Shown: positions 1 through 10,749 of the stretch, in pieces
Layout: every line of letters starts with the position of its first letter
Numbering within the stretch: the first letter of the stretch is position 1
The notes under the pieces: model-generated
Databases searched by the model: none
Told to the model about the DNA's origin: nothing
Seen by the model: only the letters and a program-made list of their open reading frames with translations
Program-made: the position numbers and the translations under genes
Assembly: GCA_030867875.1 (NCBI GenBank)
Contig: JAOWCC010000577.1
Location: 76,675,740-76,739,739, forward strand
Origin: Actinernus sp. WN-2022
Lineage: Eukaryota; Cnidaria; Anthozoa; Actiniaria; Actinernidae
Length of the DNA stretch: 64,000 nt
Direction: 5' to 3'

Positions 1-3000
1 AATTCGTATATCCAAATTATTTCAGTCGTTCGATCTTATTGGCTTATGTGAAACTAGGCTTGATTCTTCGATTTCGGATGGCGAGGTAGGAATCCGTGGA
101 TATAATATCATAAGGAAAGACCGATCAAGGACTGGCGGTGGTGTTTGTATTTTTCTTCGAATCTCCATTAACTACCGAATTAGAAATGAGATAATTCCTG
201 TTGATATTGAGGGTGTTTCCCTGGAAATTTGCAAGCAAAATAGCCGACCATTTATTGTCAGCGCTATTTATCGAGCGGCCAACACTCCGTGCGAATTTTT
301 TACTAGTTTTGAAAAAATGATTAAGAGAGTAGATGATGAAAAAAAAGAGCACGTGATCCTTGGGGACATGAATTGTTGTTTGCTAAAGAAAAATTCTGAT
401 TGTCAAGCCAAAAGACTTAAAGCAATTTACGAGACATATCAACTCTCTCAATTGATAACTGAAGCCACGCGCATAACACCTCAATCAAAAAGTCTCATTG
501 ATCACTTTGTAACTTCATCTACAGACAAAATCAATTCCTCAGGCGTAATACACTTGGGAATAAGTGACGATAGTTTAATTTATGGGATAAGAAAGATAAA
601 TCCTTATAAAAGTACGCGCATCAAGGCCAAAACAATTGAAATACGAAACATGAAAAGGTTTAACCAGAAATGTTTTGTTGAAGACCTTTTTGCTCAGGCC
701 TAGGAACAAATTGTCTTAAGTCCTGACACAGACACGATGTGGGCCGCGTGGAAAGATATATTCCTAGACGTGTTAGACAAGCATGCCCCAGTACAATCCA
801 AAAGAAAAAGATCGTTTAATGTGCCATTGCTGACCAGAGAGATAAAATAATTAATTTTTACGAGAGATAAAAACAAACGCAAGGCAATGGTGACCAAATT
901 ATGTTCCGATTGGGATTACTACAAAGCATCCAGAAATGAGGTTAACATTGCTTTGCGTCAGGCCAAGTCCAACTATTATCGCAACAAGATTGCTAAGCAA
1001 CACAATAATCCTAAAGAGGCCTGGAAAACAATTAATGATCTGCTTGGGCGCACTTCCAGTAAAACTGTTGTAAACGAACTCAAGGTCAACGATACTAAAA
1101 TTAATTCTCCTGATGAAATAGTGGAAGCTTTCAATACTTATTTTTCCAATATTGGCCCAAATTTGGCCAACTCAATGGCCGACTCTAGCGCTACGTTTGA
1201 GCAGTTTGTAAAGCCTTGCCAATCTAACATATCACGCTTTAAGCAGATATCTAATGAAAAGATACTCAAGCTCTTGAGTAGTCTCTCTAATTCTAAAGCA
1301 ACAGGCATTGACAAAATATCTGGAAAAATGTTAAAAAGTGCAGCACCTGCTATTTCCCCGGCACTTACACATATTTTCAACAATGCCATTATTTCGAGCT
1401 GTTTCCCAGACGAGTGGAAAATAGCCAGGGTCTTGCCTCTTTTTAAAAAAGGGGAAAAAAACGCAGCGGATAATTACAGACCAATTTCCATTCTGCCTGT
1501 AATTAGTAAGATAATGGAAAAAATTATGTTTGAACAGTTATATGAATATCTCACATCAAATAGTATACTTTCTGAGCATCAGTTTGGCTTTCGAAGACAT
1601 CACTCAACTGCTTCAGCTCTTTTGGATAGCACAAACAGCTGGTTTGTAAACATGGATCGGAAAATGTTTAATTTGGTTGTATTTCTGGATCTAAAAAAGG
1701 CATTTGATACGGTCAATCATAGTGTTTTACTGCGCAAGTTAGAACTATATGGTATCACCGGCAATGCCTTATCCTTAATACTATCATACTTAACTAACCG
1801 CAAGCAAAAATGCCAGCTGAATGAAGCAGTGTCTTCGGAAAGTCAGATTACGTGCGGTATCCCCCAGAGCTCTATTCTTGGCCCACTCTTCTTCCTCCTA
1901 TATATAAATGATTTACCAGAGTGTCTTAGTCGGGCTTCTCCTCGGCTGTTTGCAGATGACACAAACCTAACGACATCTGGAAATACTATAGAGGAAGTTG
2001 AGACGGCCATGAACGACGACCTTGAATGTGTAAAGGAGTGGCTATTAGCAAACAAATTAAGCTTAAATGTCGCAAAAACGGAATTTTTGTTAATTGGCTC
2101 GCATTATAACCTTAGAACCCTTCAATCTCAACCGTGTATTACGATTGATGATAAAACTCTAAAACAAGTTTACCATAGTAGGGTTCTTGGCGTTGAAATA
2201 GACCAACATCTATCCTGGGACAAGCACATTGATAATGTTGCCAAAAAAGTCAGCTCAGGAATAGGAGCCATGAGACGAATTCGAGATTTTGTTGAAATAG
2301 CCACTCTAGTCAGCATATACAATGCATTAGTTCGAATTCAGCCTCATTTTAATTACTGTAGTGAGGTATGGGATACCTTTGGTCAAGGTCACTCTAATAG
2401 GCTTCAGAAACTCCAGAACAGGTATGCAAGACTAATTATGAATATGAGTAACGATACCCCTGCCATAGAGGCTTTAAATGCCTTAGGCTGGGAAACTCTA
2501 GAAACTCAACGAGCAAAGTCAAAAGTAAAACAAATGTATAAAGTGATCAATGGCTTAGCTCCGAGTTGCCTTGCAGATCTGTTCTCGAGTAAGAAGAATA
2601 CAACTCAATATAACCTCAGGGGCTCCTCTGCCTCACTGCAGTTACCACTACCAAAAACGGAATATCTCAAGAAAAGCTTCTCATATAGCGGAGGTAAATT
2701 GTGGAATTCGCTTCCTGAAGCCATTCAAAAATCTGACTCCCTATCTATCTTTACTAGCAGAATTATTAATGCTCACACTTTTACATGATTCTATTTAGTA
2801 AAGGTTTTTATAGTAATAAATTAGAGTAGTTATTATTAATGTAGTAGTTATTATTATTAGTCGTTAGTATTAATGTAGTTTCAGTATAACTTTTAAATTA
2901 ATAGTTAATTTTTTTATGAATTTGTAACCACACGCCCCTTGTGGAAACCAGCTTTTTATCTAATAGTTGACGGGGCAAGCGTGTATAAATACAGTTTTAC

Positions 3001-3022
3001 TTACTTTTACTTACTTACTTGC
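1..3022 (+). mobile_element. LINE retrotransposon, 5' end outside window
   Basis: A non-LTR retrotransposon begins before base 1. It contains an APE-type endonuclease, a reverse transcriptase and a 3' UTR, and ends in a short TTAC-type tail at about 2994-3022. The 3' UTR (2789-2993) is AT-rich and contains a small CCACA/TGTGG stem near 2927-2945. The C-terminal ORF pattern (CITIDD, HLSWDKHID, YNLRGSS, GGKLWNSLPEAI) is typical of the CR1/L2/Jockey group; the clade is not resolved. Target-site duplications cannot be checked because the 5' end is outside the window. Confidence 0.9.
2..2788 (+). pseudogene. LINE ORF2: APE endonuclease plus reverse transcriptase
   Basis: Frame 2 reads as one protein from base 2 to 2788, interrupted only by TAG at 701-703 and TAA at 848-850. 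The endonuclease part shows LCETRLD (catalytic Glu), GGGVCIF, YRAANTP, LGDMNCC and SLIDHF. Its last motif reads GISDDSLIY where the family normally has SDH, so the catalytic His appears lost. The RT follows: NYRPISILP, FLDLKKAFDTVNH (motif A), GIPQSSILGP (motif B, second Gly of PQG changed to Ser) and FADDTN (motif C, both Asp kept). The C-terminal domain is complete to 2788. The enzyme would nick the target and copy its own RNA. The stops and the two motif changes point to a dead but fairly young copy. The longest uninterrupted piece starts at 887 and is 633 codons. Confidence 0.9.
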
Positions 3023-3159
3023 TTGAGTCATCAATGTGAATATGATTCAATTTACATAGCTTGAAATACAGCCGACTTCTCAGCTCGTTCCTGGGCCCAC
3101 CCAACGAGTTGGGGAGACGGCTGTATATCAGGCTACAATTTACCACCACCGGTTTGTTT

Positions 3160-3455
3160 TTGTGTGTGTTTGTGGGGGAGGGGGGGTGGGTTCCGCCGCC
3201 ACCACCAACTGTAAAAAAAGGGTCCCTTGACGATAAACAAAAATGGGTCCCTAGATTCTAAATTGGGGAGGGGAGGGGGGGGAGTGGAGTGTGTTTCCCC
3301 CACCTCCACCACTGGTAAAAAATGGGTTCCTAGACGAATTGGGTAGGGGGGGGGTTACCCGCCACCACCACCAACAACGTGTGTGTGTGTGGAGGGGGGT
3401 ATCACCTGGGACCCACCAACCTTTTGAAAAAAAAAGGTCCCTATCGAGTACCATT
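3160..3455. repeat. degenerate G-rich/ACC minisatellite, about 3 units
   Basis: Three diverged units of roughly 90-115 bp each combine a run of G (up to nine in a row), an ACCACC-type block and an A-run followed by GGGTCCCT or GGTTCCT. G-runs at about 3174-3187, 3266-3281 and 3345-3355 are dense enough to be G-quadruplex candidates. Several short ORFs cross this tract on both strands, but they are proline/glycine-rich translation artefacts. Confidence 0.75.
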
Positions 3456-4642
3456 GTTTTGACCTCCTCCCTTATGGAGGGATGACGACGACAGGGGCTA
3501 GGGAGGGGTAAGGAGATCGTAAAAGAAACTTACATCGATTTTTATGACCATCTTCATTAGCGAGATTGCTCAGATTATAATTCGCTACGGGTTCAGCCTA
3601 TTAAAGTGTGATTGGATTCAACCCATTTAAATGTTTGCGAGTCGGCTGGTGATACTAGTGTGGTGCAAAATTTGGAGACCACGACAGATATATACCACGA
3701 CAGATATATATTGAAGTTTAATCTCGTAGAGTCCGTTCAAAAATTTGTGATAAAGATAGAGTGCGGGCCTTATCCAGCGAAAAGAGTCACTTAGAAGAAA
3801 ACGACCACATGGAAGCAAACCCGCTATATCCGAGTATGTACTATAATAACTGGTAGATGTTTTAATTGCTGCGCAACGATCGAATCGAGCGGAGCAGCAA
3901 TTAATAATTTGGACAAAATCTCGCAACGGTTCATTGCGTTAATTCCCTGTTTCGACCACAATCGCTTGCGTGGCCAAGCACAATGCGCTCCTCCCCTCCC
4001 CAGTGAAGGACATTTTGCTGTAGCCACTGATACGATACTGAAGGGCAATATCCGCGCGTCATTGATAGACTATGTAGACAATGTGTAGGTTATATACTTG
4101 GTTGTTTGTATTCTACAACATTTAAGCTTCCTGCCTAATTCAGGGATACTGATACCACAATAATCTCCATTGGGAAGGGGAGGAGCATTGCTTTGACGGG
4201 TTTATGTTCTTCGCATGCATCTGAAGGAGGGCGATTTACGCAAATTCGCTAGTGCTTTGTCGTACGCTGTACTTCAGGCTAATTCTGATTGTCTTCGAGT
4301 TCGTTTGTATTTTTACTATATATGTGTATGTGCTTGTATAAGACAAGCATTACCAATTCATACTTATTTCTTTCTTGTATAGTATTGATATATGTATTTA
4401 TATATGTCAGATTAGTGTGTATTATATGTACTTCAAAAACTCATGAATAATTAATGAGCATTAATGATTTTGTCCAATCAGATGAAGCAAATCAGTCACG
4501 TGCATGCTCCTTTATACCTGATAAAATCTCATCATTCTAAAAGGCCCGCGGAGGGATTTGAATTCTGTCCCAGAGGGAAACGGGGTTAATGATTGAGACA
4601 ATGGAATTTCTATTGATGTTTCAGCTTTCTCATTGAATTGCT
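3456..4642. other. non-coding stretch, no gene seen
   Basis: No supported coding region. A block near 3838-3866, with a TAATAACYGGTAGATG core, matches 10648-10676, so part of this stretch is a dispersed repeat. The rest is AT-rich sequence in which I recognise nothing. Confidence 0.5.
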
Positions 4643-4712
4643 AATTAGGATGAACGTTTTATATAAAGAATATTAATGAACATGAAATTTTATATAAAGT
4701 TTCATCCTAATT
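4643..4712. repeat. short inverted repeat (foldback)
   Basis: The arm AATTAGGATGAA at 4643-4654 is mirrored by TTCATCCTAATT at 4701-4712. TTTATATAAAG copies sit inside each arm, giving a stem-loop of about 70 bp. Confidence 0.6.
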
Positions 4713-5270
4713 AAGAATTCACTGATAAAGACCCAAAGATAGCAAAACGTACACGGAACATAAGGTACCTAGATAATAAATTTTGCACTAAATTTACTAA
4801 TATCAGCAGACTACCGAGATACACAGATAATATTTTTAAAATGAAGTTATCCAACTACCATTACTTGTTTACCGAGCCACTGTTTAGTTCCAATTATTAA
4901 ACCAAACTCAAAGCCGTAAAATTATAAAATCGTGCATTAAACTTACATATTTTGTGCCGGAGTCAAAAATTTAGAGTCTGCCGTCATGTCAGTCACATCG
5001 CTTTCCAAGTCTTGAACTTTATCGAGGTAAACCACGACACCAAATCCTTCAAGTGCAGATTCTTCTTGCATTGCGAAATGCCGCTTCAAACAACATAGTA
5101 TGGTAATTTCTTCATGTCATTCCCTTGAGATGTTCGTAATTGCAGGCGGTGATTACTCGAATATTTTGCATGGCGTTGTGAATACAAAGGTTCAATGGTT
5201 CATTAAGTAACCATTCCCTTGAGATGTGCGTCTTTCTTTCATTGCATTCTTAAAGCGTTTTTGAAGCCGT

Positions 5271-5371
5271 TTAAAACACTCACAGCACGTGTTTTATCAA
5301 GTCTAAAAATTCTCGGGCTTCGCCCTCGAATTTTTAAACTTGATAAAACACTGCTGTGAGTGTTCTAAACA
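5271..5371. repeat. 100-bp near-perfect palindrome
   Basis: AACACTCACAGCA..GTGTTTTATCAAGT on the left is mirrored by ACTTGATAAAACAC..TGCTGTGAGTGTT on the right. The centre is TCGGGCTTCGCCCTCGA. The only asymmetries are a few bases. This is a compact foldback element or hairpin. A direct repeat of CATTCCCTTGAGATGT lies just upstream, near 5120 and 5212. Confidence 0.8.
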
Positions 5372-5499
5372 GTACATTACATGTATATTATAGTGTAGTG
5401 TAGTTTGTTTTGGTTATTTTATCGTATAATTATATGTGTATTAAGATGTAATGTAATCATGATCATAAGATATGATGATCGATATTATAAATATGACAA

Positions 5500-6110
5500 A
5501 TATAGCGATATGATAAAATTATAGTGATATATGATGGTAGATGTAAAATTATAGTGATATGATGTTAGATGTAATGGTATGATGTGATAGATGTAATGAT
5601 AAGATGTGATGTGATAGATGTAATGATAAGATGTGATATGTTATGATGGTATATAATAATAATAATGGCTAATAATGGCCAGTGATGTAGTGTGGTGATT
5701 TATTTTAATATGGTGATTGATTAATTTATTAGGTGTGATAAATTATATGGTTAAAGAGGTACAGCAAGGCTCAAGGATGAGAAGTACAAAGCTAAAGATG
5801 AGAAGAGAGAAAGGAGTGGTTAGACAACACAGTAGAGACTGGTGTAAAAACATATCGATATGGGTGCGAAAACATCATATTGATATGGGTGCGAAAACAT
5901 TGTTAGAAGATTAAATGACATGATTAGATGAGGGTGTGAAATCACGATTAGATGCGGATGTGAAATCATTGTTAAAAGATCATTTGACATGATTAGATGA
6001 GGATGTGAAAGCATTATATCGACACGGTTAAAAGATTAGAAGATGAGAAGATTAGATGTACAGATGAGACAATGTGATTAGATGAAGACGAGGATGGTTA
6101 TTAGATGAGG
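5500..6110. repeat. degenerate GATGTGATAGATGTAATGATAA-type tandem tract
   Basis: Variants of a GATGTGATAGATGTAATG motif repeat through 5525-5640. Variants of GATTAGATGAGGATGTGAAA repeat through 5915-6010. Both are purine/T-biased and contain no convincing coding sequence. Confidence 0.6.
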
Positions 6111-6174
6111 ACATTGATGATGATAGTATAGCGTTGACGACTATATATAGTGAGCATAAACAAAACGAATAGTT

Positions 6175-6280
6175 GTCACGGGAATAGAAATGAAATTGAC
6201 CCTTGGGCATTAGCATAGAAATAAAATTGACCCTGGGTATGGAAATATAATTGATTTTTGGGCATGGAAATAAAACTATT
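6175..6280. repeat. about 32-bp degenerate tandem repeat, three units
   Basis: Units of the form GGAATAGAAATGAAATTGACCC followed by TTGGGCAT recur near 6180, 6211 and 6240 with substitutions. Confidence 0.5.
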
Positions 6281-6737
6281 GATAATCGAAACAATATGTA
6301 TATTGCATTTTACTGAGCTAGTATCGAGCCCAGAGTTGAGCTTAAAAACAACAATAGTATTGGTTACGAAAATAAAAACAAAAACAAAGCAACAAAAAAT
6401 CACGGAGCCTTAAGCATACCCATAGATGCAACCGTTTGATGATGATGGACTAATAATGGAGATAAATTATGCCATACGCAAAAACAACTGCGGTAATAAC
6501 CATTTGTGTGTCTTTGGTTTATATTATATATTATAACACGTAATAAAAGACTATTGCTATATACATTTTTTTGCATACATTTTATTGCCACCCGAAGAAA
6601 ATCTTATTTAGTTACAGTACATAACCTAAGATCCATTGTTATATAATTACATAATTTGGGTTGTTTTATAACATTTTGAAAAGTATTTTTGAAAAATGTT
6701 TTGAAAAAACACTGGAAAATATTAAAGTAACTGATAA

Positions 6738-7097
6738 TTATTGTTTGTTAGAAAAATAAAAAAAATAGAAGGGGCGATTTTCACTGTGATTTGTAATACT
6801 TGTGCTCAAGTGTGTGTTCTGTTCTTTGATTTGTTCCAGTCTTAGGTCTATTTCTTTACTTCTTTTTAGCAGTTCATTTTCCTCCTTTTCAAGATTTGCA
6901 TTCTTTGCACATAGTGCCATCATCTTATTTACCCACGATCGTTTTCTAGTAGTGCTTAGGGTTGTGATGATGTTTGCATCTGGGGTTGTGTCTGGGGTTT
7001 GTTGAAGTTTTTGGCTAGGGTGAGGGATAGTGATTGGGGTGGCATCAAGGTTGTCATCATCCTTGTTCTCTTGACTTAGGATGTTTACGGTTTCCAT
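6738..7097 (-). CDS. hypothetical 119-aa coiled-coil protein
   Basis: I do not recognise this protein. The ATG lies in a good Kozak-like context (AACCATGG). The first 55 residues are polar and Thr/Pro/Asp-rich. Residues about 58-100 are highly charged with heptad-like spacing (NLEKEENELLKRSKEIDLRL), so a coiled coil is likely. The tail is aromatic (FYFFYFSNK) and may be a read-through artefact. The ORF sits in the same AT-rich tract as the Penelope-like RT about 1 kb away but on the opposite strand. It could be an accessory ORF of that element, an unrelated exon, or chance. Confidence 0.3.
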   Translation of the reverse strand: METVNILSQENKDDDNLDATPITIPHPSQKLQQTPDTTPDANIITTLSTTRKRSWVNKMMALCAKNANLEKEENELLKRSKEIDLRLEQIKEQNTHLSTSITNHSENRPFYFFYFSNKQ

Positions 7098-7560
7098 GGT
7101 TTCTAAGACGATTGAAAATAATTAAAATTATTTAAATTCTATAAGAAAAGTGATTGAGAAAGGTGATGATAAGGATTATAAGTTGTTACTACAATAATAA
7201 TAATTATTATTATTAAGATAAAATAAGATAAAATAAAGTTATTATTAATTGTATAAATTGTATAAATTATTCTATATAAATTATGTATAAATTATTCTAT
7301 ATATGTGTTTTTTTAAATAAGATTATGTTAATGTTATGATAAAAATGTTTAATAAAAATGTTTAATAGAATCGTCAGAGTGTGTATTTCATATATAACAG
7401 ATTCCTTCATCAGGGGTTAGGAAATCTGTTAGGACATAACTCAGAGGGACTCCGAGATAGTCGCGTGTTTCTGCCTTGGGCCCAGGCCTAACCCAACACG
7501 CAAATACACAACGCCGATTCTATTAGTTCGCCATTTTTATTAGTACACGATGTGGAGAGC

Positions 7561-7600
7561 TTCGACGTTGGATTGAAAACTCCGACGTTGGATTGAAAAC
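7561..7600. repeat. 20-bp tandem duplication
   Basis: TTCGACGTTGGATTGAAAAC at 7561-7580 is repeated with one change at 7581-7600. A similar 21-22-bp duplication (GAGCCARTATTGTGGAGAAGA) lies at about 7916-7958. Confidence 0.8.
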
Positions 7601-8059
7601 TCGACCGAAATATGGCAAGGGTAAACATTAGAATTGTGCCTCTTGGAACTTTGTGTCTCTCTGGATCTTTGGAGCGATTCATAAGGTATTTAAGCCACCC
7701 ACAAAGTGTTTATTTACAAAGTAATTAGTCTAGCTAGCTGTTCCATGACATTGTATTGTAGTCTGTACTATGTCTGAAATGGTATAACTTATAACAGATA
7801 ATATTAACGGTTTCAAGTTCAGTTTATAGAGTACTACAATACATTTATAAGATTACCTGGATTGGTGGTGGTGTTTATTATTGAAAAGTTCATCTATGTG
7901 AAAGTGTTGAGTAGAGAGCCAGTATTGTGGAGAAGAGAGCCAATATTGTGGAGAAGAGATGAGTGACTTGAACGGTTGAAACGGTTAAGTTAACGTCGTT
8001 TGTACAGAAAAAATGTTCTTTGATAACGACTGATTATTCGTTATTTTGATTTTAAATAA

Positions 8060-9010
8060 GGTGCGCAAGCATATGTTATGGCTGTTGATGTGAAACGTGT
8101 GTTAGAAGGGATGTGTTGTTACGAAATAAATTATATTTCTTATTTATTAGATCTTTATAATTTATGTAATAGCAGTAACTATTTTCATGTTGGCGATTAT
8201 GTATATAGACAGTGTAAGGGTGTACCTATGGGTTGTTATTATTCGAAGGAAGTATCTGATTTGGTTTTATTATATTCTGAATATTTATTTATATTAACTC
8301 ATGGAGATGAAGATAATATTATATGTGTTATGAGTAGATATGCTGATGATGGTTTTCTTTTAGTAAAAACTAGAGATACGAATAGGATTAAGAAGGAGTT
8401 AGACAAATTAATGTTATATTATCCTTTAAATTTAATAGTAAAGTTTGAAATCAATTATTATAGTTGTGTTTCTTTAGATGTTAGATTGTTATTAGATGAT
8501 GTATCTATTCGTTTAAGGAGAGTACATAGGATGACTTATTTTAAATTACATCATAGGTTTAATTATTTAACAATGAAGTCTAATCATCCTAGTAATATTT
8601 TTAGTGGTTTAGTACGTAATGAGAGTATAACATATGCAAGGATTTCTAGTACGAAGGAGGATTATGATCATACAATGGCATTATATTTTATAAGGATGAG
8701 AAGATTGGGCTATAAGTCTTCTTTTTTGGCGGAACATAAGGTGTCTTTTAATAAGTATAATTCTAATTCTAATTGTCACCCAATTGGTTTAAAAAGGAGT
8801 TTGACTGTAAGTAATGATTCCAGAATTTGTAGATTAGCTCATGGTAGTAAACTATTAAATAAGAAATTAACAAGGATAATAAATATGGCATCACGCTGTG
8901 GTGGAGAATTGAAAAGGATTTTACTAGTGAGGTATGTAATGCCTAAGTTACGGGAACGTATAAGTAATAAGGCTAAATTACATTCGCGATTAGTTAAGTG
9001 GCATGTATGA
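8060..9010 (+). CDS. Penelope-like reverse transcriptase, C-terminal part
   Basis: The frame is open from 8060 (after TAA at 8057-8059) to the stop at 9008-9010; the first ATG is 8078, giving 310 aa. Near residues 48-75 it reads YRQCKGVPMG followed by SDLVLLYSE, the family's motif B region (usually GxPMG...ADL...E). RYADDGFLLVK near residues 87-97 is motif C with both catalytic Asp. Later come LHHRFNYLTMKSNHPSNI, ARISSTKEDY and RMRRLGYKSSFL, which match the SNHP...R...S...RGY block of Penelope-like RTs. The N-terminal fingers and motif A are absent. AAATAAG just before 8060 could be a splice acceptor, so an upstream exon is possible; otherwise the copy is 5'-truncated. No GIY-YIG domain follows. 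Codons are extremely AT-rich, unlike the LINE ORFs in the window. The frame has no stops while its flanks are low-complexity. Confidence 0.6.
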   Translation, partial: GAQAYVMAVDVKRVLEGMCCYEINYISYLLDLYNLCNSSNYFHVGDYVYRQCKGVPMGCYYSKEVSDLVLLYSEYLFILTHGDEDNIICVMSRYADDGFLLVKTRDTNRIKKELDKLMLYYPLNLIVKFEINYYSCVSLDVRLLLDDVSIRLRRVHRMTYFKLHHRFNYLTMKSNHPSNIFSGLVRNESITYARISSTKEDYDHTMALYFIRMRRLGYKSSFLAEHKVSFNKYNSNSNCHPIGLKRSLTVSNDSRICRLAHGSKLLNKKLTRIINMASRCGGELKRILLVRYVMPKLRERISNKAKLHSRLVKWHV

Positions 9011-9486
9011 TCTATACTATTTAAGCAGTTAAGCAGTTAAGCGGTATGAATTTTAGCATTTATATGTAAGTGGTATGAATAGAAACGTATGCATGAACTT
9101 GTATGTATGTATGAATTTATGAATTGTTTTTAGAATTAATTTATGTATGAACTGTATGAAGGACTTGATTAAGGATAATAAAAATGTTTTGTTTAGTTTG
9201 TTTTTGCTAGTATTTAATTTTGTTATACTAGTATTTATTTTAGTATTTATTTTGTTTTGTTTAGATTAGTAGTATAAAGATGTACTAGTTAGTATTTTTT
9301 TATGATATGATGAATGGTTGGTTGGTATGGATGTTATGTTATATTATGTTTGTTATGCTAAGTTTGGTTGTTATTTAATGTCTGGTTGATATGGGTGTTA
9401 TGTCTGGTTGATGTGGGTGCTATATGTTTAGTTGGTATAAAAGGTTGTTGGTTGGTTAGTTGATAATTGGGTATTAGTAATGAGAT

Positions 9487-9568
9487 TAATATGATGTTGA
9501 GAGTAATATGATGCTGAGAGTAATATGATGCTGAGAGTAATATGATGCTGAGAGTAATATGATGCTGA
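9487..9568. repeat. 17-bp minisatellite, 4.8 copies
   Basis: The unit TAATATGATGCTGAGAG starts at 9487, 9504, 9521, 9538 and 9555. The first copy has one T for C change and the others are identical, so the array is recent. It is embedded in a longer TGGTATGGATGTTATG-rich low-complexity tract (about 9300-9790). Confidence 0.9.
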
Positions 9569-9827
9569 TGAGGTGGAATAAGTATGGTAGGACTCATGTC
9601 TTGTAAGATATGATGATATGGTTGGTATGGTTGGTATGTATGTTTGATAAGGAATGGTTGGTATGTATGTTTGATGATATGGTTGGTTGTTATGTTGGTA
9701 TGGTTGCTTTATATGGATGTTATGGATGTTATGTTGTTTGATATCTGGTATGGTTGCTTTATATGGATGCTATGTTGTTAATAATGTGATTAATATTATG
9801 TTGAGGCATAATAAGTATTGAATATGG

Positions 9828-10153
9828 CCATTTCGGAGTCGAAAAAGGGACTAGGACCAAGTGTCAAATATTAACCTGATTACGAAATGAACCCATCGCA
9901 AGAAAGATCACACTAAAGTTAGTCACTTTACCGGGTTTGAGAATGTTTGGATAAATATGAACTGAAGAACAAACTTTCGAAAATCGCAAAAATAATAAAG
10001 AATGCCAGTATGTCCCCGAAAGCCATACATTCTCTTATTTTTGCGATTTTCAAAAGCTCCCCATATGTTTATTATCGAACCAATCTTCCTTAATTTCTTA
10101 ATCAGATCAATTTGTCACACTCGGTCCCAGTCCTTTTCTCAACTCCGAAATGG
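9828..10153. mobile_element. foldback MITE, 326 bp
   Basis: CCATTTCGGAGTC at 9828 is mirrored by ACTCCGAAATGG ending at 10153. Homology between the arms continues inward through GGACTAGGACC / GGTCCCAGTCC. The centre is a second inverted pair, TTCGAAAATCGCAAAAATAA (9975 onward) with TTATTTTTGCGATTTTC (10035 onward). There is no coding capacity. A target-site duplication could not be assigned, so the transposon superfamily is unknown. Confidence 0.75.
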
Positions 10154-10555
10154 TTCATTTAGATGGCCGCTGCCGGTTCAAAATACCAATTATCATTTAC
10201 AATTACATTCTCAATTACAGTTGATTTTCGGTGTTTAAACTTCACTGGAGAGAACATCAGTTTTTCGTGCTGGGAATCTTAAGAAAATGTCGGGAATTGG
10301 TAGGCTAACGCTCAGGGAAATCGTTGATATGTCGGAACAAAATGAAAATAGATCGGGACAACTGTTGAGAAAACACACCACAGCTCAAACAGGCTTCAGT
10401 CGCACGATAGCCCCAAAACTACAAAATATATTAATCTAACACCTTGGCATTTTTATCACCCAGTAATTATTTCCTGCCAAAGAGCAACTGTAGGTTTCCT
10501 TCTAATACAATTCCTTAACTGAGCGGCAGCATTCACTACCTATTAGGTATACTAG

Positions 10556-10746
10556 TTTTATTAAATGTAACGTACTGGTTACTCACATAGAAGCACCGGA
10601 GCAGTTTATCTCACTACACGAAATCCTCTACATCCGTGTATGTACATGTACTCTAATAACCGGTAGATGTTTTAATTTTATTAAATGTAAAGTACTAGTT
10701 ACTTTCATAGAAGCACCGTAGCAGTTTATCTCACTACAATAAATCC
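10556..10746. repeat. 70-bp direct repeat at 120-bp offset
   Basis: The segment 10556-10625, starting TTTTATTAAATGTAA and including AGCAGTTTATCTCACTACA, recurs at 10676-10746 with a handful of substitutions. The 50-bp linker contains CCGGTAGATGTTTTAAT, which is also found near 3850. The block is a tandemly duplicated piece of a dispersed repeat. Confidence 0.8.
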
Positions 10747-10749
10747 CGG

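Noticed and set aside
3291..3485. Proline/histidine-rich ORF
   Set aside because: It arises from the G-rich/ACC minisatellite and has mirror ORFs on the other strand.
7394..7428. Hammerhead-ribozyme-like CTGATGA...GAAA on the minus strand, near the Penelope-like RT
   Set aside because: Penelope elements can carry hammerheads, but the sequence between the two boxes does not form a convincing stem II. The segments around CTGATGA pair with each other instead (AACAGATTCC / GGAAATCTGTT). The orientation is opposite to the RT.
9487..9568. CRISPR-like regular repeat
   Set aside because: The 17-bp units are directly abutting with no spacers, in eukaryotic DNA. It is a minisatellite.
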